Assembly: GCA_030141605.1 (NCBI GenBank)
Contig: JAQGDQ010000071.1
Span: 157,081-221,080, forward strand
DNA: 64,000 nucleotides
Direction of reading: 5' to 3'
Source: Tubiluchus corallicola
Taxonomy: Eukaryota; Priapulida; Priapulimorpha; Priapulimorphida; Tubiluchidae
This document shows positions 45,765-57,528 of this stretch, one piece after another. The notes under the pieces are model-generated. The model saw nothing but the letters and a program-made list of their open reading frames with translations. It was not told the DNA's origin and did no database searches. Made by a program: the position numbers and the translations under genes. Every line of letters begins with the position of its first letter. The first letter of the stretch is position 1.

Positions 45765-48700
45765 GCGGTATTGCGGGAAATGCGGGAAAATTTTAGCGCA
45801 TTTTACACGAAGCTTTCTAGATAAAAGCCTTTGTTTCATGTTAATGGTTTAAGAAAGGGTAAACAGGCAGTATTGCGGGAACTGCGGGAAAATTTTAGCG
45901 CGAAATTTTAGCGCATTTTACACGAAGCTTTCTAGATAAAAGCCTTTGTTTCATGTTAATGGTTTAAGAAAGGGTAAACAGGCAGTATTGCGGGAAATGT
46001 GGGAAAATTTTAGCGCATTTTACACGAAGCTTTCTAGATAAAATCCTTTGTTTCATGTTAATGGTTTAAGAAAGGGTAAACAGGCAGTATTGTGGGAAAT
46101 GTGGGAAAATTTTAGCGCAAAATTTTAGCGCATTTTACACGCAGCTTTCTAGAAAAAAGCCTTTGTTTCATGTTAATGGTTTAAGAAAGGGTAAACAGGC
46201 TGTATTGCGGGAAATGCAGGACAATTTTAGCGCATTTTACACGAACCTTTCTAGAAAGAAAGCCTTTGTTTCATGTTAATGGTTTAAGAAAGGGTAAACA
46301 GGCAGTATTGCGGGAAATGCAGGAAAATTTTAGCGCATTTTACACGAGGCTTTCTAGAAAAAAGCCTTTGTTTCATGTTAATGGTAAACAGGCAGTATTG
46401 CGGGAAATGCGGGAAAATTTTAACGCTAAATTTTAGCGCATTTTGCACGAGGATTTCTAGAAAAAAAGCCATTGTTTCATGTTAATGGTTTAATACAGGT
46501 AAACAGGCAGTTTTGCGGGAAATGTTGGAAAATTTTAGCGCATTTTACACGAGATTTTCTAGAAAAAAAGCCTTTGTTTCATGTTAATGGTTTAAGAAAG
46601 GGTAAACAGGCAGTATTGCGGAAAATGTGGGAAAATTTTAGCGCATTTTACACGAGGCTTTCTAGAAAAAAAGCCTTTGTTTCATGTTAATGGTTTAAGA
46701 AAGGGTAAACAGACAGTATTGCTGGAAATGCGGGAAAATTTTAGCGCGAAATTTTAGCGCATTTTACACGAGACTTTCTAGAAAAAAAGCCTTTGTTTCA
46801 TGTTAATGGTTTAAGAAAGGGTAAACAGACAGTATTGCTGGAAATGCGGGAAAATTTTAGCGCGAAATTTTAGCGCATTTTACACGAGACTTTCTAGAAA
46901 AAAAGCCTTTGTTTCATGTTAATGGTTTAAGAAAGGGTAAACAGGCAATATTGCGGGAAATGCGGGAAAATTTTAGCGCATTTTACACGAGGCTTTCTAG
47001 AAAAAAAGCCTTTGTTTCATGTTAATGGTTTAAGAAAGTGTAAACAGGCAGTATTGCTGGAAATGCGGGAAAATTTTGGCGCGAAATTTTAGCGCATTTT
47101 ACACGAAGCTTTCTAGATAAAAGCCTTTGTTTCATGTTAATGGTTTAAGAAAGGGTTAACAGGCAGTAATGCGGGAAATGTGGGAAAATTTTAGCGCATT
47201 TTACACGAAGCTTTCTAGAAAAAAAGCCTTGGATTCATGTTAATGGTTTAAGAAAGGGTAAACAGGCAGTATTGTGGGAAATGTGGGAAAATTTTAGCCA
47301 AAATTTTAGCGCATTTTACACGAAGCTTTCTAGATAAAAGCCTTTGATTCATGTTATTGGTTTAAGAAAGGGTAAACAGGCAGTATTGTGGGAAATGTGG
47401 GAAAATTTTAGCGCAAAATTTTAGCGCATTTTACACGAAGCTTTCTAGATAAAAGCCTTTGTTTCATGCTAATGGTTTAAGAAAGGGTAAACAGGCAGTA
47501 TTGCGGGAAATGCGGGAAAATTTTAGCGCGAAATTTTAGCGCATTTTACACGAAGCTTTCTAGAAAAAAGCCTTTGTTTCATGTTAATGGTTTAAGAAAG
47601 GGTAAACAGGCAGTATTGCGGGAAATGCGGGAAAATTTTAGCGCGAAATTTTAGCGCATTTTACACGAAGCTTTCTAGATAAAAGCCTTTGTTTCATGTT
47701 AATGGTTTAAGAAAGGGTAAACAGGCAGTATTGCGGGAAATGTGGGAAAATTTTAGCGCATTTTACACGAAGCTTTCTAGATAATAGCCTTTGTTTCATG
47801 TTAATGGTTTAAGAAAGGGTACACAGGCAGTATTGTGGGAAATGTGGGAAAATTTTAGCGCGAAATTTTAGCGCATTTTACACGCAGCTTTCTAGAAAAA
47901 AGCCTTTGTTTCATGCTAATGGTTTAAGAAAGGGTAAACAGGCAGTATTGCGGGAAATGCGGGAAAATTTTAGCGCGAAATTTTAGCGCATTTTACACGA
48001 AGCTTTCTAGATAAAAGCCTTTGTTTCATGTTAATGGTTTAAGAAAGGGTAAACAGGCAGTATTGCGGGAAATGTGGGAAAATTTTAGCGCATTTTACAC
48101 GAAGCTTTCTAGATAATAGCCTTTGTTTCATGTTAATGGTTTAAGAAAGGGTACACAGGCAGTATTGTGGGAAATGTGGGAAAATTTTAGCGCGAAATTT
48201 TAGCGCATTTTACACGCAGCTTTCTAGAAAAAAGCCTTTGTTTCATGTTAATGGTTTAAGAAAGGGTAAACAGGCTGTATTGCGGGAACTGCGGGAAAAT
48301 TTTAGCGCATTTTACACGAGGCTTTCTAGAAAAAAAGCCTTTGTTTCATGTTGATGGTTTAAGAAAGGGTAAACAGGCAGTATTGCTGGAAATGCGGGAA
48401 AATTTTAGCGCATTTTACACGAGGATTTCTAGAAAAAAGCCTTTGTTTCATGTTAATGGTTTAAGAAAAGGTAAACAGGCAGTATTGCGGGAAATGCGGG
48501 AAAATTTTAGCGCGAAATTTTAGCGCATTTTACACGAAGCTTTCTAGATAAAAGCCTTTGTTTCATGTTAATGATTTAAGAAAGGGTTAACAGGCAGTAT
48601 TGCGGGAAATGTGGGAAAATTTTAGCGCATTTTACACGAAGCTTTCTAGAAAAAAAGCCTTTGATTCATGTTAATGGTTTAAGAAAGGGTAAACAGGCAG

Positions 48701-49342
48701 TATTGTGGGAAATGTGGGAAAATTTTAGCGTAAAATTTTAGCGCATTTTACACGAAGCTTTCTAGATAAAAGCCTTTGTTTCATGTTAATGGTTTAAGAA
48801 AGGGTAAACAGGCAGTGTTGCGGGAAATGTGGGAAAATATTAACGCATTTTACACGAAGCTTTCTAGAAAAAAGCCTTTGTTTCATGTTAATGGTTTATG
48901 AAAGGGTAAACAGGCAGTATTGCGGGAAATGTGGGAAAATTTTAGCGCAAAATTTTAGCGCATTTTACACGAAGCTTTCTAGAAAAAAAGCCTTTGTTTC
49001 ATGTTAATGGTTTAAGAAAGGGTAAACAGGCTGTATTGCGGGAAATGCAGGAAAATTTTAGCGCATTTTACACGAACCTTTCTAGAAAAAAAGCCTTTGT
49101 TTTATGTTAATGGTTTAAGAAAGGGTAAATAGGCAGTATTGCGGGAAATGTGGGAAAATTTTAGCGCATTTTACACGAGGCTTTCTAGAAAAAAGCCTTT
49201 GTTTTATGTTAATGGTTTAAGAAAGGGTAAACAGGCAGTATTGCGGGAAATGCGGGAAAATTTTAGCGCATTTTACGCGAGGATTTCTAGAAAAAAGCCT
49301 TTGTTTCAGGTTAATGGTTTGAAAAAGGGTAAACAGGCAGTA
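45765..49342. repeat. 3.6 kb satellite array, about 33 monomers of 102-117 bp
   Basis: The landmark TTTCATGTTAATGGTTTAAG recurs about 33 times. The basic monomer is 102-104 bp: GCGGGAAATG, GGAAAATTTTAGCGCATTTT, ACACGAGGCTTTCTAGAAAA, AGCCTTTGTTTCATG and GGTTTAAGAAAGGGTAAACA. About half the monomers carry an extra 13 bp (GAAATTTTAGCGC), giving 115-117 bp. Most copies are above 90 percent identical. Each has an inverted pair GGCTTT-CTAG-AAA(n)GCC around a TTTCTAGAAA palindrome. Units of 102 bp keep a frame open (for example 49139-49378), but length variants break it, so coding is unlikely. The first and last copies are partial. Confidence 0.97.
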
Positions 49343-51273
49343 CAGCAAGTGACAACGCCCATTTTTCAAAAACTGTGAATATTGCAACAAATTATCAAAT
49401 TATCAAAGAAAATGCATAAAAATCAAACCCAATTTTACGGAAACGTTGAAAAAAGTAAAATTAAAGACAAAACTAAATATTTTTTTATTTCGGCTGGCAC
49501 GAAATTCAATGGTTCATTGCCTGTTATTTAAATGTAATGACTGGAATCCACAGATCATTTTAGTTGTGGTTTTAGTTAAGCTTGTTTCTAAAGTACTACA
49601 ACTTTCTCTTGCACCAAGTTTGTCAATCCAATGTCTTACATTAACATGATCTTGCAGTCAAATTTGCTTACATTTATGACACTGTTTATAGATACTTGAA
49701 AAAGGTTAGCCATTGATTGTTGTTTGTTAGGTCATACCAAGTCGCAAATGAGGTACTTGGATTAGTCTTGCCTTTGTTGTGCTGATAAGTGGCTTACTCT
49801 GTTTATATGGTACAATGTAAAGTAAATAACGGAGCAGTTCTCAAGCGTTTGTGGTGCGTTAGATTCTAAAAGTAATTTAGCCATTTTTGGCACTTGTCAG
49901 GCTAATTTGTATTCATTTAAATAATTAATAGCGGATGAATCGCAAACGTTAATTTTGTGATAAAATAATTCTCATAAACTCGTGTTGGATAAATGTGCAG
50001 CCATTTTGTATAGTTTTAGTTCACACTGTTCTTTACTGTAACAGCTCATACTTCTGAAACTCAGTAATGTAATACAAACCTCATTTAATAATGTTAATTT
50101 CTTTTTATTATGACACAATTCTGTTCAGATCTCTCATTTTGCTCGACTGTTTCACAAAAATTATTGAATTCACAAAGTAGTTCACTTAAATACTGGTGAT
50201 TACTTGAAACGACAGAGAACATAATAATTTTACGTAAAATTTGCGTTTGCTGTCACTCATTATTCTTTCCGCGCATTACATATGGGCAACCTTCTCATTA
50301 TAGGCACGACTATTAAAGAAAAGCTGTACAGACAGCAACGAATTCTCAGTATTGAGCACGATGCTTTCTAACACAATTCATAAGTTTTTAGCTTAGAACA
50401 TTCTGGTTGGCTGCTGTTTAAATGCTTGTTAAACCACAAAAATTTTCTATTGTTTGTGGAACTCATTATATCGTCAAAAATATAATTTAGTTCGGTTTTA
50501 AATTAAACTGCATATAACGCATAGAATGAAACTACATATAGAAAGCATTCAGTAGGAAACAGACGTTTCCTCCAAAGCAGAACAATCTTAAACTTCTTCA
50601 TTTGATTTTCTTATTAATAAACGTAACACAAAGATGAACAAGTTAACGTACAAAAATGTACCTGTACTGGTATTATATAAACTAGCAAAATATTAAAGAC
50701 AGACTGACTGATGTGTGCAACTGAGTCATTTTAACTAATTTAAAAATCATAAAAATAAAAACATTACAAAATTAAATAACATGTCTACACATTTATATAC
50801 AAGTTTACATAAGTAAACATGATGGGAATTATTAACATAATTATTCTTAGCAATATTCCTGATATAATTAATGACAGACTGAAATAGTTACAGAATATAG
50901 GGAAGTATGATTAAGAATGACGTATGAGATGTATGTAAGAGTTGTATGACATACTTAGAAGAGATGACGAAATCTAATGCATTTTACGGGTAACTTTTTT
51001 CAATAGTTTTAAGTTCATTATAATTGCTCTGTGTTGGCGATAGAGCGTCCCTTGAATTGTTTCAGAAACAATAAGCTGTTTCGCGGTTTCATTTTGCGCA
51101 CGCGCACTGCTGTAGGTCAAAGGTTCATTGATATTGTTCATGAAATCCCAGTTAAAAAGCCAGTATCGTACAACATGTAGCTATTTTTGCGACAATTTCA
51201 AGGTTACCAGATAATAATCTTCAAAATTCACAGCGTAAGCATTAATATATTCATTGAGTGTTAATTTTCTTAC
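49343..51273. other. A+T-rich stretch with nothing recognised
   Basis: No coding, RNA or repeat structure is supported between the satellite and the TG microsatellite. Confidence 0.4.
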
Positions 51274-51352
51274 ATGTGTGTGTGTGTGTGTGTGTGCGTG
51301 TGCGTGTGCGTGTGCATGTGCGTGCGTGTGCGTGTGTGTGCGTGCGTGTGGG
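51274..51352. repeat. (TG)n / (CGTG)n microsatellite
   Basis: A pure TG run becomes TGCG/CGTG variant repeats towards 51350, so CpG appears within the tract. Confidence 0.95.
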
Positions 51353-51756
51353 TTTGCATTTATATTGAGCTTTAATATGTAGTATTATTATGTATGCGTC
51401 CGTTTATATTGTTGCACTCTTACCCTGCAAATGGAGGGTTTTGTATTTTTCATTTTGAAAATAAACGAGATTTATTAATAATAATCTGTCTTTCTTGCAA
51501 TGCACCAATGTTTCTGTCTAACAGGACAATGATAAGCCAATGCTACTGCTCTGATTATTTCTTAATCCCTGTTGCCCTGAAATTTTGACGGAAAGACAAC
51601 ATGGCTTCCGAAAATTATGACTTCCAACTTTCACGTACAGCAACCAAAATGGCGGAAAGAACGCCGTGCGCTTTGTTCATACGCATAACGTTCATGAACG
51701 CGCGGAAACAGTCAATACGCGCACCGAGTTATACGCGGCGCGTAATCTTTTGCTGC

Positions 51757-51970
51757 AGGATTGTGCTAGCCACTCAAGACTACTTGATACTCATGTTTAG
51801 TCTGTCTTTTCCCCGCCTCCTTTGCACCAGGATTGCACTAGCCACTCAAGACTAATTGATACTTATATTTAGACTGTCTTCTCTCTCCTCTTTTGCATTA
51901 GGATTGTACTAGCCACTCAAGACTAATTGATACTTATATTTAGTCCGTCTTCTCCCCGCCTCCTTATAAA
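51757..51970. repeat. 3 x 71-72 bp tandem repeat
   Basis: Copies begin at 51757, 51829 and 51900 with AGGATTG(T/C)(G/A)CTAGCC, contain CACTCAAGACTA and TTGATACT, and end in a C/T-rich stretch (CTTCTCCCCGCCTCC). The block sits in a locally GC-richer island (51640-51970). Confidence 0.9.
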
Positions 51971-52779
51971 AATGGTCTCATCGCCGACTAGGCATGAAAC
52001 TTTTAGAACTTCCAAACTCACGTTCATTCTCACAACTCTTAATACCTTGTCAGAGAGAAAACTTGGCTCAACCTTGTCTTAAAATCCAGTTGAGGAATTT
52101 CTTATGAAGTTTTAAAAACCTCGAACTCTAGCTCTTTTCGTGTGATGTATTTACACTTGCATTCTTGTATTTGATCTTCTAGCTCCATTTCTTAGATTCT
52201 TCTAACTACGAATTTGATTCTAAAAGTCAAGAAAAAAAGATATCCATCATTAAGTGGCCTCTGCCACCAAAATGCTAATTTATAAAAAATTATGTAAAAG
52301 TATTAACACTGTATTACGTTATACAGGAAAAAGAAGAACCGATGCATCACTAATAGTTTTCACACAATATTTGTTTGAAGTAAAGAAAAGTTATGCAAAT
52401 TCAGGAAGCTGAATCTATTTTTCCTGGAATTGTAAAAGACACTGGAACTGGAAGTGTTTCTACGTACTAAGAGCCACTAAATGAAAGTATTTAGTTTTTA
52501 TTAATGCTATAATTTGTTTTTAATAATTTTGTGTTTCTATACGATAATGTTCAATTGATTAGTTAATTGATGTTTTGGGGGTTTGGTGCATGTCTGTATA
52601 CAATAAGTTATAAAACTGTTAATAATTATAATTTCATGTGTATTAATTCTAAACCTTAGTCAATAAATGGAGACATATTCAGAGTAACACATTTACCTTT
52701 TGTTTTAACGCAGGTGAATTACATTAATTTAATTAGAATTTCAGTGAATATTTAATCAAGTTTCAATAATAAATCAGAT

Positions 52780-52991
52780 GAATCAGATACGTGACTAACA
52801 CCGTCCTTTGTTTCTTAAACTAGAAAGTATAATTTCTTATACTTAGACTATACTTTTTGTTTACTTTCTTCTTAATGCGTTGTTGAGCCACCGTAATCAT
52901 AACGGTTGTGGTATAATAAAACAATAATAGAGAGAGAGAGAAAGAAAGAAAGGAGAGAGAAAGAGAAAGAGCGACAGAGTGAGAAAGAGAA
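52780..52991. repeat. GA-ended dispersed repeat, copy 1, with (GA)n tract
   Basis: CGTAATCATAACGGTTGTGG followed by TATAATAAAAC and AATAATAGAGA, then a GA/AAAG-rich tract (52929-52991), is shared with 58625-58738. Preceding motifs (GATGAATCAGATACGTGACTAA, CCTTTGTTT) are shared loosely with the 55.1 and 59.2 kb copies. The family is not recognised. Confidence 0.6.
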
Positions 52992-53544
52992 ATTTGTCAA
53001 CGTGGGAGCTTTTCAATTGATGATTAGTTGACATTTTTTGACACAAATTTTAAGCTCTTCGGCCATAACTTGAAAGCTACAAAAGTTGTAAAGCTACAGG
53101 TTTCACAAACAAAAGCCAATACGCTGGAGTACCTCACTGTAAAATTTCAGCTTTGTGGGTCACTTGCTTCTAATATTATTACAGTCTAAGCTCAGGGATA
53201 TTTTTCTGTGCCACCTGGTATATTATTGGATCAGGAGAAATGTCATTACATGCGAATACATTCTCACTGAAAGAAGTGATCAAGCGTGTAGCAAACAGTG
53301 TTTGAATAATAAAACTAAATAAATTCAAACCCATGCGCTATGCAGAATGAACACCTGTAAGGCTTTAAAAAATATGCCTTTTAAACTTATTTTGGGAGAC
53401 ATCTTGGAAGACAAGATGATTTTTCATATACTACCCCATTTTCAAGAACGAAAATACTGCACAATTAATACTGCAAAAGTGTTTGATAATTAAATAATAA
53501 ATTAAATACTTAATTAGCGGCGAGCTAGGCCAATGTTTTAAAAC

Positions 53545-53820
53545 AAAAATTCAAATTTACCCGGGTTTCTATTACGTGGGACCTGAAGATGTCGTCCCTT
53601 ATAACCGAAAGTCCCTTGTATCCGAGCATCTTATATACGAAGATTTTTATAAGGAAAAACGTTGCGAAAAATCGGGACCGGTGTTGGTGGTCCCTTGTAA
53701 GCGAATGTCCCTTATAGGCGAGTATCTTATACCCGAGGTTGACTGTACAGGGCTACTGTAAGATATTGAGTGTGTTGTACTAAAACTTGGCAAGCTTTAA
53801 CATAAAAATTCAAATTTACC
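53545..53820 (-). mobile_element. Pogo/Tigger-like terminal fragment flanked by a direct repeat
   Basis: Read on the - strand from 53745, the sequence starts CAGTCAACCTCGGGTATAAG next to TA and continues with several near-repeats of the TATAAGGGACATTCG type. This is the style of the terminal repeats of pogo/Tigger DNA transposons, which insert at TA. Only one terminus is present. The fragment is bracketed by AAAAATTCAAATTTACC at 53545-53561 and 53804-53820, exact copies. The + strand frame at 53576-53761 simply runs through these terminal repeats and is not a gene. Confidence 0.45.
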
Positions 53821-55054
53821 ACTGTGCTCATGTATGAACAGTCGAACGTGTGCAGTTCGTCACAAACTAACACATCTGAACTGAGAGGTACTGCACCTGT
53901 TTTTTGTGCAATGTTTTTCCGGAATAGCTAGTGGCTATTGGTTGTGTAACTAGCGAATGGCAAAATGCGTGTAATAATGAGGAATTAGTGGCCCGAACTT
54001 TAAATTGTGTTTTCGTGGTAATAATTCTTTCATGTATGTCATTTTAGAAAAAAATAGTGTTTCCTTTCAATATTTTAATAAGTTTTTATGAAAAATTGGA
54101 TAGCTGACTTTGTAGTATTTTTGCGTCAACATTAGGTAAGCTGCGGGAGTTTTAATTAGTTTAAGCAGCGCGTGCTTACGGAAAGCCACGACACGCTTAC
54201 GAAAAATCACGAAGTGTCTCAGTTATGTCATGATTTTCAATTGAATGACGGCAACCATCACACCTGAAAATTTCTATTCAGAGGCAGTATATTTTAAATT
54301 TTATGCTTTCTAGACAGTTTTTTGCAAATTTCTTTGTTATATTTTTCTGAGTTTAATTTATAACAGCAAAACAAACCACCATACTGAGTGACTTGTTCTT
54401 TCCTTTAAGCTTCTGTTATAAAATTCTGTATTGATCTGGGTTGCGCTGAAAAACATTTCCTCCGCAAATGGAAATCCGAATGTAATTAATTATTCAACCT
54501 TTGCTGATTACAAAGCAGCTAGAGCTATACTAGAGTAATTTAAAGTCGTGTAAAATTACAGGTTTGTAATGTAGACGCATTAAGTGCAAAATAAATAAAT
54601 AAATAAATAAAAACCTATTCAGTGTGATCGCTTCGAAAACCATAATATGCTCTTTAAATTAGCAAGTTCTCAATACGGTAATTTACTAAATCAGGAAAGT
54701 TCTCGACAGTTTCTTTAATTGAGATTTTCTTTAATTTTTATTACATTAAATCAAACTATTTGGGTTCAAAACTGTTTATAGAAAATTACAAAAAAAGTAA
54801 ATATATCGCTACTGAGTGTTGCAATAATTTTAAACAGCAAAAAACCTACAATGACCCTCATTTTAGTAGGTCTACTGATTAGCTAACAAGAAAAAACTCT
54901 ACTAAAGGTTTTGGAAATTAAAGGATTAATTAATAATTAATAATTAGTTGATAGCCGTTTAAAACATTTCAGGAAGTTTTAGTTTTCTGACATAAAAGAT
55001 TCATGGAAAAGCTGATCCAGTAGCTGAATCCTAAGCTACATGTTTCTTCACTCC
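53821..55054. other. A+T-rich stretch with nothing recognised
   Basis: No gene or structured RNA is supported. A short (AAAT)n run lies near 54590-54610 and A/T-only tracts near 54920-54950. Confidence 0.4.
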
Positions 55055-55290
55055 AAACTGATTAATAATTAACACATGATCAACACCGCGTCTTTCCATT
55101 TCATTTTGTTTTCCATAATTAGTTCAGTTAGATTGTCAGATAGAATCAAATAAGATGAATGACTCATACCTTCTGTTACCTGTTTACTCAAACACCAACA
55201 TAATTTAGTATTCTGTGCATATTTAATGATCTTTTTCTTTTGATCGGCTAGAGAGAAATTAAGAGGAAGAGAGAGAGAAAGAGAGAGACA
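55055..55290. repeat. GA-ended dispersed repeat, copy 2
   Basis: Aligns with 59148-59372 in the same orientation through TTAATAATTAA, CATTTTGTTTTCCAT, AATTAGTTCAGTTAGAT, ATGACTCATACCTTCTGTT and GTTTACTCAAACACCAACAT, ending in a GA-rich run (55255-55290). A/T-only low-complexity sequence follows to about 55375. Confidence 0.7.
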
Positions 55291-55619
55291 ATAAAAATTA
55301 ATTTAAATGAAATTAAAATAAAATTTGAATTAAATTAAATTAAATTAATTTTTTTTTAATTAATTATAAAAACTTAGATTTTGCTTCAAGGTCTATAAAT
55401 GTGGATCAAGTATACTGAAAGGTGTCATTGCGTCATTTCATTATTAATATAAGTGTAACTATAATTCATGTGATGCTAAGGTGCGTCTAAATTTGCTTTA
55501 AGATTTCCAAATTTGGCAGTTTGATGTCTCTTCAATGATAGAATGGCGCAAAGTGTGAATTATAATGCACTTGTATTGATTGATGACGCCCCATTCAAAT
55601 AGGGAAGTTTGGCATCTCA

Positions 55620-55855
55620 GCATCTGGTGTAAGACAAAGAGTTAATGGATTAAACCGGCACAGGTAATTCACCTGCTAAATTGAGCATCTGATGTAAGAC
55701 AAAGAGCGAATGCGTTAAATAACGTTGCAATGATTCACCTGATAAATTGAGCATATGGTGTATGACAAAGAGTTAATGGATTAAACACGCACAGGTAATT
55801 CACCTGCTAAATTGAACATCTGATGTAAGACAAAGAGTTAATGGATTAAAACACA
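55620..55855. repeat. 4 x 65-66 bp tandem repeat
   Basis: Copies start at 55620, 55685, 55751 and 55816 (the last partial). The unit contains GCATCTGATGTAAGACAAAG, AGTTAATGGATTAAAC and AATTCACCTGCTAAATTGA. The second copy is the most diverged. Confidence 0.93.
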
Positions 55856-56388
55856 TTATTGATTTCATTGATAATATAAAGTACATATAAACTATTGCTT
55901 AGTTAGCGAAGAGTACGAATGCTCTGATTATATTTTAAAAACTTTTGAGCAATGTTATCTAAACTTTTTTTCAAATGTCTTACAGTTAAAATGGCTGAGT
56001 CTAACAGAGTTTATATTTCATGTTTCATACAGCATCGCTGCTAATACAAATTCTGTGGGCAATAAGACAGTTACTCTATTTCAAGAAGAATTTTAAGCTT
56101 TATTTCTGAAGAGTGTTTCACGGTGCTTTAAGAATGGGAAAAATAAAGAAATGTAAATATTAACAGTGAAATAAAATAAAAAATGTGAAATATGACTATT
56201 TACAAAATGAGAAAATGAAATTATTGATTGTTATAACTGATTACAATCCACATTAGAAGCATTTCATCTGCTGCGCATTTCATCTGCAGTTTTCATGATA
56301 AACATTACAGACGAACATTTTATTGACTTTAATTGGGCGTTAACTTTTCTCCAAATTGGTTGAAACTTGTTTAGTTTAGGTAAAACTA
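55856..56388. other. Intergenic, nothing recognised
   Basis: A+T-rich sequence without supported coding content before the MITE. Confidence 0.35.
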
Positions 56389-57014
56389 AGGCCCATTTCA
56401 CACTGGGCGCGCTAAGAAAATTCGGAATTGCTGTTAGAAAATCAGAAAATTTCATAACATTTCCGTTTTTCACACAGAAATCACGTGATTTTTACGCGTG
56501 TCCAGCTACTTTCCGAATTGCAAACTTGTAGCGATTATATATGTAATATATTTTATTAATCTCCATCTTTTTGCTGTGCGCTTAATAATATTATGTCAGA
56601 ATTAGTTATACCGTCGTTACTTGTCCCATTCATTTATCTAAACAGGAGAGCAGCGAACGCGAGAAATTTTACTGTTACTTTAAAACTAGACGAATTTTCA
56701 GAAAAGTAGAACCCTGGAAGCGTTTTTTTCTAAATGTGTGTAACATAGTCAGTTTTATAAATTTTACTCCGCTGAACCACCCAGAAAAAGCTGTTACCAT
56801 TTCACGCAAACTTTAGCAGAAAGGGTAGAAAACGCAAAAAACAGAATGATCACAAAGTTTTTGCGCACATAATTTAAATCAAGACAAATTCCACGAGGAA
56901 AATTCCTTATGAGACGTCTTTGTGAAATACGTCATAGAAAACAATGAGTTCCATTTCTGGAGGAAAAAGATGCAAGGAATTTGTCCTAAAGGAATTTTGC
57001 AGTGAAATGGGCTT
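56389..57014. mobile_element. PIF/Harbinger-like MITE, about 620 bp
   Basis: GCCCATTTCAC (56391-56401) and GTGAAATGGGC (57002-57012) are perfect inverted ends. The longer ends read GGCCCATTTCACACTG and, inverted, AGCCCATTTCACTGC. Flanking TAA on both sides would be a 3 bp target duplication of the T-W-A type used by PIF/Harbinger elements. There is no transposase inside. A 14 bp palindrome AAATCACGTGATTT lies near 56480. The class is inferred from target length and end sequence only. Confidence 0.6.
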
Positions 57015-57347
57015 AAGGCGGGTGCTAAAACACTATGGCAGGGTTTACAGCACTCCATTGCTAATCTTTTTCCTAATATTTTTATGTAAAACTTAATTAG
57101 CGGCAGATGTTTGAAGTAGAAAATGAATCAGCTTCTGTTCTGAGGCACAAAAGCGAAACGTTGCGTTTGCTATGTTAAATATGCATCACATTATAAATTA
57201 ATTAGTTTGGCATTCAGGAAACAAATTTGATGTCAGAGATCAACTGAACTGGGATTCATCTGTAACACAAAACTATCAATACGTAACATGATCAATAATG
57301 CGTGGACATTCCACACAGTGCCTTATTTATGCAAAAAATTTAACGTG

Positions 57348-57528
57348 AGTTAAGGTAACATAAAGTAAGGTAATAATCTAAGGTAAAGTAAGATAAGGCA
57401 ATGTAAGGTAAGATAAGGTAAGGGAAGGTGAGGTGAGGTAAGGTAAGGTAAGGTAAGGCAAAGTAAGGTGAGGTGAGGTGAGGTGAGTTAAGGTAAAGTA
57501 AGGTGAAGTGAGATAAGGTAAGGTAATG
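57348..57528. repeat. (AAGGT)n imperfect pentanucleotide repeat
   Basis: About 36 AAGGT/GAGGT/AAAGT units. The - strand frames through it read as repeated leucine/threonine/serine/tyrosine/proline and are artefacts of the repeat. Confidence 0.95.

Noticed and set aside
45765-49342. CRISPR-like array
   Set aside because: The units are whole tandem monomers without unique spacers, and the genome is eukaryotic.
53576-53761. 61-codon + strand open frame
   Set aside because: It reads through the repeated GTCCCTTATA motifs of a DNA-transposon terminus.
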